This document shows positions 7,420-8,307 of a stretch of DNA of 8,307 nucleotides, one piece after another. Location of the stretch: NCBI GenBank assembly GCA_947564305.1, contig CANOBT010000211.1, forward strand, positions 1 through 8,307, written 5' to 3'. Numbering within the stretch: the stretch's first letter is position 1; every line of letters starts with the position of its first letter. The notes beneath the pieces are model-generated. The model did no database searches, was not told the origin of the DNA, and saw nothing but the letters and a program-made list of their open reading frames with translations. The translations under genes were made by a program, and so were the position numbers. Origin of the DNA: an uncultured Lachnospiraceae bacterium (GTDB lineage: Bacteria > Bacillota_A > Clostridia > Lachnospirales > Lachnospiraceae).

Positions 7420-7593
7420 ATGAATAGACAAAAAAAGTTATGGATACAATTAATTGCTGGGATTATCCTTTTGCTGTTCATGCTCTGGATTCCCGAGTTT
7501 GCAGCGCTTGCCTTTGTTGGGATAGTCGTTTTGTATATTGGAAAGAAGTTGTGGCATGTTCCGGTTGGGACGATACGTAAGAAGAAAAAATAA
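7420..7593 (+). CDS. Small two-helix membrane protein of unknown function
   Basis: I do not recognise this 57-residue protein. The start ATG 7420 is set by AAAGGAGG at 7403-7410, 9 bases upstream. It has a basic N terminus (MNRQKK), a hydrophobic segment at about residues 8-23 (WIQLIAGIILLLFMLW), and a short turn with Pro-Glu. A second hydrophobic segment is at about 27-41 (FAALAFVGIVVLYIG), and the tail is basic, ending in RKKKK. This predicts a hairpin in the cytoplasmic membrane with both ends inside, by the positive-inside rule. It sits after the tail chaperone, with a possible promoter before it and a strong terminator after it, which resembles a phage moron. Superinfection exclusion, another effect on the host envelope or a late-gene accessory role are all possible. 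Nothing in the sequence chooses between them. Confidence 0.7.
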   Translation: MNRQKKLWIQLIAGIILLLFMLWIPEFAALAFVGIVVLYIGKKLWHVPVGTIRKKKK

Positions 7594-7601
7594 AAGATGG
7601 A

Positions 7602-7638
7602 GAATACCACCTGTTGCGGCAGGTGGTATTTCTATTTT
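7602..7638 (+). terminator. Strong rho-independent terminator
   Basis: AATACCACCTG (7603-7613) and CAGGTGGTATT (7620-7630) form a perfect 11-bp stem with a six-base loop TTGCGG. It is followed by a T-rich tract (TTTCTATTTT). It begins 9 bases after the stop of the membrane protein gene. It should end transcripts of that gene and reduce read-through from the late operon into the downstream genes, unless the phage uses antitermination. Confidence 0.9.
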
Positions 7639-7671
7639 AATATTCCGAATTCAACGGAAAGGATTGAAATT

Positions 7672-7908
7672 ATGTTAGTAGAAGTAAAGAGAATTAGCAA
7701 AACGGAAATGACGGTGGTAAGCAGTTTGGACGTAGCAGAGACGTTTGAAAAGAATCATAGAGATGTAATGGAATCTATAAGAAATATAGAGACGAATATA
7801 AGTAGAGCGGAATTTTCCGCTCTATTCTATCTGGGTTCTTACAAAGCGTCCAATGGGAAAATAAATCCCATGTATCTCATGACAAGATTTCTTTCAAAAG
7901 GAGGATAA
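7672..7908 (+). CDS. Truncated Rha-family phage regulatory protein (N-terminal fragment)
   Basis: From ATG 7672 (GGAAAGGA at 7656-7663) this gives 78 residues that match the start of the Rha family (pRha domain). The matching blocks are VVSSLDVAETFEKNHRDVMESIRNIE, then SRAEFSALFY, SYKASNGKINPMYLMTR. In full-length family members MTR is followed by D-G-F and a further helical region, often with a C-terminal antirepressor or KilA-type domain. Here the reading runs into FLSKGG and a stop. The Rha domain is therefore cut just before its end, and any C-terminal domain is missing. No continuation is visible in the other frames. Rha proteins are known to influence phage growth and lysogeny (phi80 and P22 relatives). 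The fragment may be a relic or a short regulator. No clear promoter is seen between the upstream terminator and this gene. Confidence 0.75.
   Translation: MLVEVKRISKTEMTVVSSLDVAETFEKNHRDVMESIRNIETNISRAEFSALFYLGSYKASNGKINPMYLMTRFLSKGG
7803..7824 (+). repeat. Near-perfect palindrome inside the Rha-fragment gene
   Basis: TAGAGCGGAA (7803-7812) and TTCCGCTCTA (7815-7824) are perfect 10-bp inverted arms separated by only TT. The sequence encodes the conserved SRAEFSAL stretch, so it may arise from codon choice. It would nonetheless form a stable RNA hairpin or serve as a dimer-binding DNA site. It is followed by TTCTATCTGGG, which is not a convincing terminator tract. Confidence 0.6.
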
Positions 7909-7927
7909 AATATTTTATCAAAAATGC

Positions 7928-7956
7928 TTGACTTTTTGAGTTCCAGATATTAAAAT
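7928..7956 (+). promoter_or_regulatory. Sigma-A-type promoter for the ribbon-helix-helix gene
   Basis: The -35 TTGACT (7928-7933, 5 of 6) and -10 TAAAAT (7951-7956, 5 of 6) are separated by exactly 17 bases. Transcription would start near 7963, giving a leader of about 27 bases that contains the GAGGTGA ribosome binding site (7979-7985) for ATG 7990. The -35 and spacer are overlapped by one arm of an inverted repeat. Confidence 0.72.
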
Positions 7957-7978
7957 GAATTTACGGAACTCAAAAAGT
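7931..7978 (+). promoter_or_regulatory. 14-bp perfect inverted repeat flanking the -10 element, likely operator
   Basis: ACTTTTTGAGTTCC (7931-7944) and GGAACTCAAAAAGT (7965-7978) are perfect inverted copies separated by 20 bases that contain the -10 element. The left arm overlaps the -35/spacer. The right arm covers the first transcribed bases and abuts the ribosome binding site. The arm centres are 34 bp apart, about three helical turns, which suits paired repressor dimers on one DNA face. The adjacent gene encodes a ribbon-helix-helix protein, so autorepression is the simplest reading (inference). The full repeat is not in the transcript if it starts near 7963, so an RNA hairpin role is less likely. 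Confidence 0.68.
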
Positions 7979-7989
7979 GAGGTGAAAAT

Positions 7990-8163
7990 ATGAGTCCACG
8001 AACAGGAAGACCGAAAGTAGAAAACCCTAAGAGCAATGATGTGAAAGTCCGCCTTGATAATGAAACAAATTATAGGCTGAATAGTTATTGTCTTGAACAC
8101 GGTATAACAAAAGCGGAAGCCATAAGAAGAGGTATACAGTTGCTTTTGGTTAAAAAAAAATAG
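7990..8163 (+). CDS. Ribbon-helix-helix (CopG/Arc-type) DNA-binding protein
   Basis: This is a 57-residue protein with a good ribosome binding site (GAGGTGA, 7979-7985) four bases before ATG 7990. The N-terminal arm MSPRTGRPKVENPKSN is basic and typical of Clostridia RHH proteins. It is followed by the DNA-contacting beta strand DVKVRLD (residues 17-23), helix 1 NETNYRLNSYCLEHG (24-38) and helix 2 ITKAEAIRRGIQLLL (39-53), then a KKK end. This is the whole RHH fold with no extra domain, so it should act as a dimeric transcription factor. It has its own promoter and an inverted-repeat candidate operator, and lies in an accessory segment inside the phage tail region. No toxin gene is visible next to it in the window, although a partner could lie downstream. 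Its targets beyond its own promoter are unknown. Confidence 0.85.
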   Translation: MSPRTGRPKVENPKSNDVKVRLDNETNYRLNSYCLEHGITKAEAIRRGIQLLLVKKK

Positions 8164-8200
8164 GATGTTGTTCCGACTACCAATCAAACACAACATCCTA
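8161..8200 (+). repeat. 11-bp inverted repeat at the end of the RHH gene
   Basis: TAGGATGTTGT (8161-8171) and ACAACATCCTA (8190-8200) are perfect inverted arms around an 18-base loop. The left arm begins with the RHH stop codon. No T tract follows, so a classical terminator is unlikely. A 3' mRNA-stabilising hairpin or a protein-binding site is possible. ACAAC (8190-8194) could alternatively pair with GTTGT (8202-8206), but only over five bases. Confidence 0.65.
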
Positions 8201-8207
8201 CGTTGTT

Positions 8208-8254
8208 GAGATTTCTCTCTGTGAAATATTCTATCATAAAGGGAAATCTCTTTC
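8208..8254 (+). terminator. Second hairpin between the RHH gene and the next gene, possible weak terminator
   Basis: GAGATTTCTCT (8208-8218) can pair with AGGGAAATCTC (8240-8250) over 11 bp with one G-U, leaving a 21-base loop. It is followed only by TTTC before A-rich sequence, so any terminator activity would be weak. With the preceding hairpin it fills most of the 119-base gap (8164-8282) between genes; no promoter of comparable quality to the one at 7928 is evident there. Confidence 0.4.
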
Positions 8255-8282
8255 AAGAAAAATGAAAAGGAGAATATAAATT

Positions 8283-8307
8283 ATGCTGAATGTTTCAGAT
8301 GCGAAAA
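8283..8307 (+). CDS. Start of a gene of unknown identity (3'-partial)
   Basis: ATG 8283 follows GAAAAGGAG (8264-8272) by 10 bases and opens a frame reading MLNVSDAK to the window end. Eight residues are too few to name a product. A late-gene context would predict a tape measure or other tail gene, but this N terminus is not one I can assign to a tape measure protein. A short V-S-D/E-A motif near the N terminus does occur in some phage tail proteins, which is only a weak hint. Confidence 0.5.

Noticed and set aside
7638..7643. TAATAT as a -10 element for the Rha fragment gene
   Set aside because: It is only a 4-of-6 match, the would-be -35 falls in the terminator hairpin without a match, and it overlaps the terminator's T tract.
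7924..7953. Nine-codon frame MLDFLSSRY before the RHH gene as a leader peptide
   Set aside because: The nearest ribosome binding site (ending near 7905) is too far away, and the frame lies across the promoter, upstream of the predicted transcription start.
7900..8282. CRISPR array, tRNA, insertion sequence or toxin-antitoxin pair in the non-structural segment
   Set aside because: The repeats here are single inverted pairs rather than spaced direct repeats. No cloverleaf or transposase frame is visible, and no toxin-like partner sits next to the RHH gene within the window.

Overview
The window is a stretch of the late (structural) gene cluster of a tailed phage with HK97-type head genes, most likely a prophage of a Gram-positive, moderately AT-rich Clostridia host. 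A gut Lachnospiraceae-type genome is my best guess. The reasons are strong AGGAGG-type ribosome binding sites, tightly packed same-strand genes with TAATG overlaps, AGA/ATA/GGA-rich codon use, and a ribbon-helix-helix protein of a style I associate with that group. No integrase, att site or host gene lies in the window, so prophage versus free phage cannot be decided here. Host assignment is inference.

Positions 1-6148 hold the packaging and head block in canonical order. It contains the terminase large subunit (5' end cut by the window edge), the HK97-family portal, a ClpP-fold head maturation protease, the major capsid protein, a gp6-like head-tail connector, a head closure protein, an HK97 gp10-like protein and a tail terminator-like protein. 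Positions 6152-7379 hold the start of the tail block: a major tail protein, then a tail assembly chaperone made in two forms. The chaperone pair is explained by a -1 ribosomal frameshift at a textbook A AAA AAC heptamer (7146-7152), with a candidate stimulatory stem starting 7 nt downstream. Each gene supplies a step in building a siphovirus-like particle: DNA packaging, capsid assembly and maturation, neck, then tail tube.

The capsid gene is broken. One extra T near 4018-4020 shifts the frame and gives a stop at 4024-4026, while the rest of the protein continues intact in the next frame. If the sequence is correct, this phage cannot make its capsid and the prophage is defective. A sequencing or assembly error is the main alternative.

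Positions 7380-8307 do not continue with a tape measure gene, which would be expected directly after the tail chaperone. Instead there is a more AT-rich accessory segment. It has a 57-aa two-helix membrane protein followed by a strong intrinsic terminator, then a Rha-family protein cut short at 78 aa. Next comes a 57-aa ribbon-helix-helix regulator with its own good promoter, whose spacer and start region carry a perfect 14-bp inverted repeat (likely operator). Two hairpins follow, then the first 8 codons of another gene with a good ribosome binding site. This looks like a moron-type island with its own transcription signals inside the late operon, and it is the least conventional part of the window.
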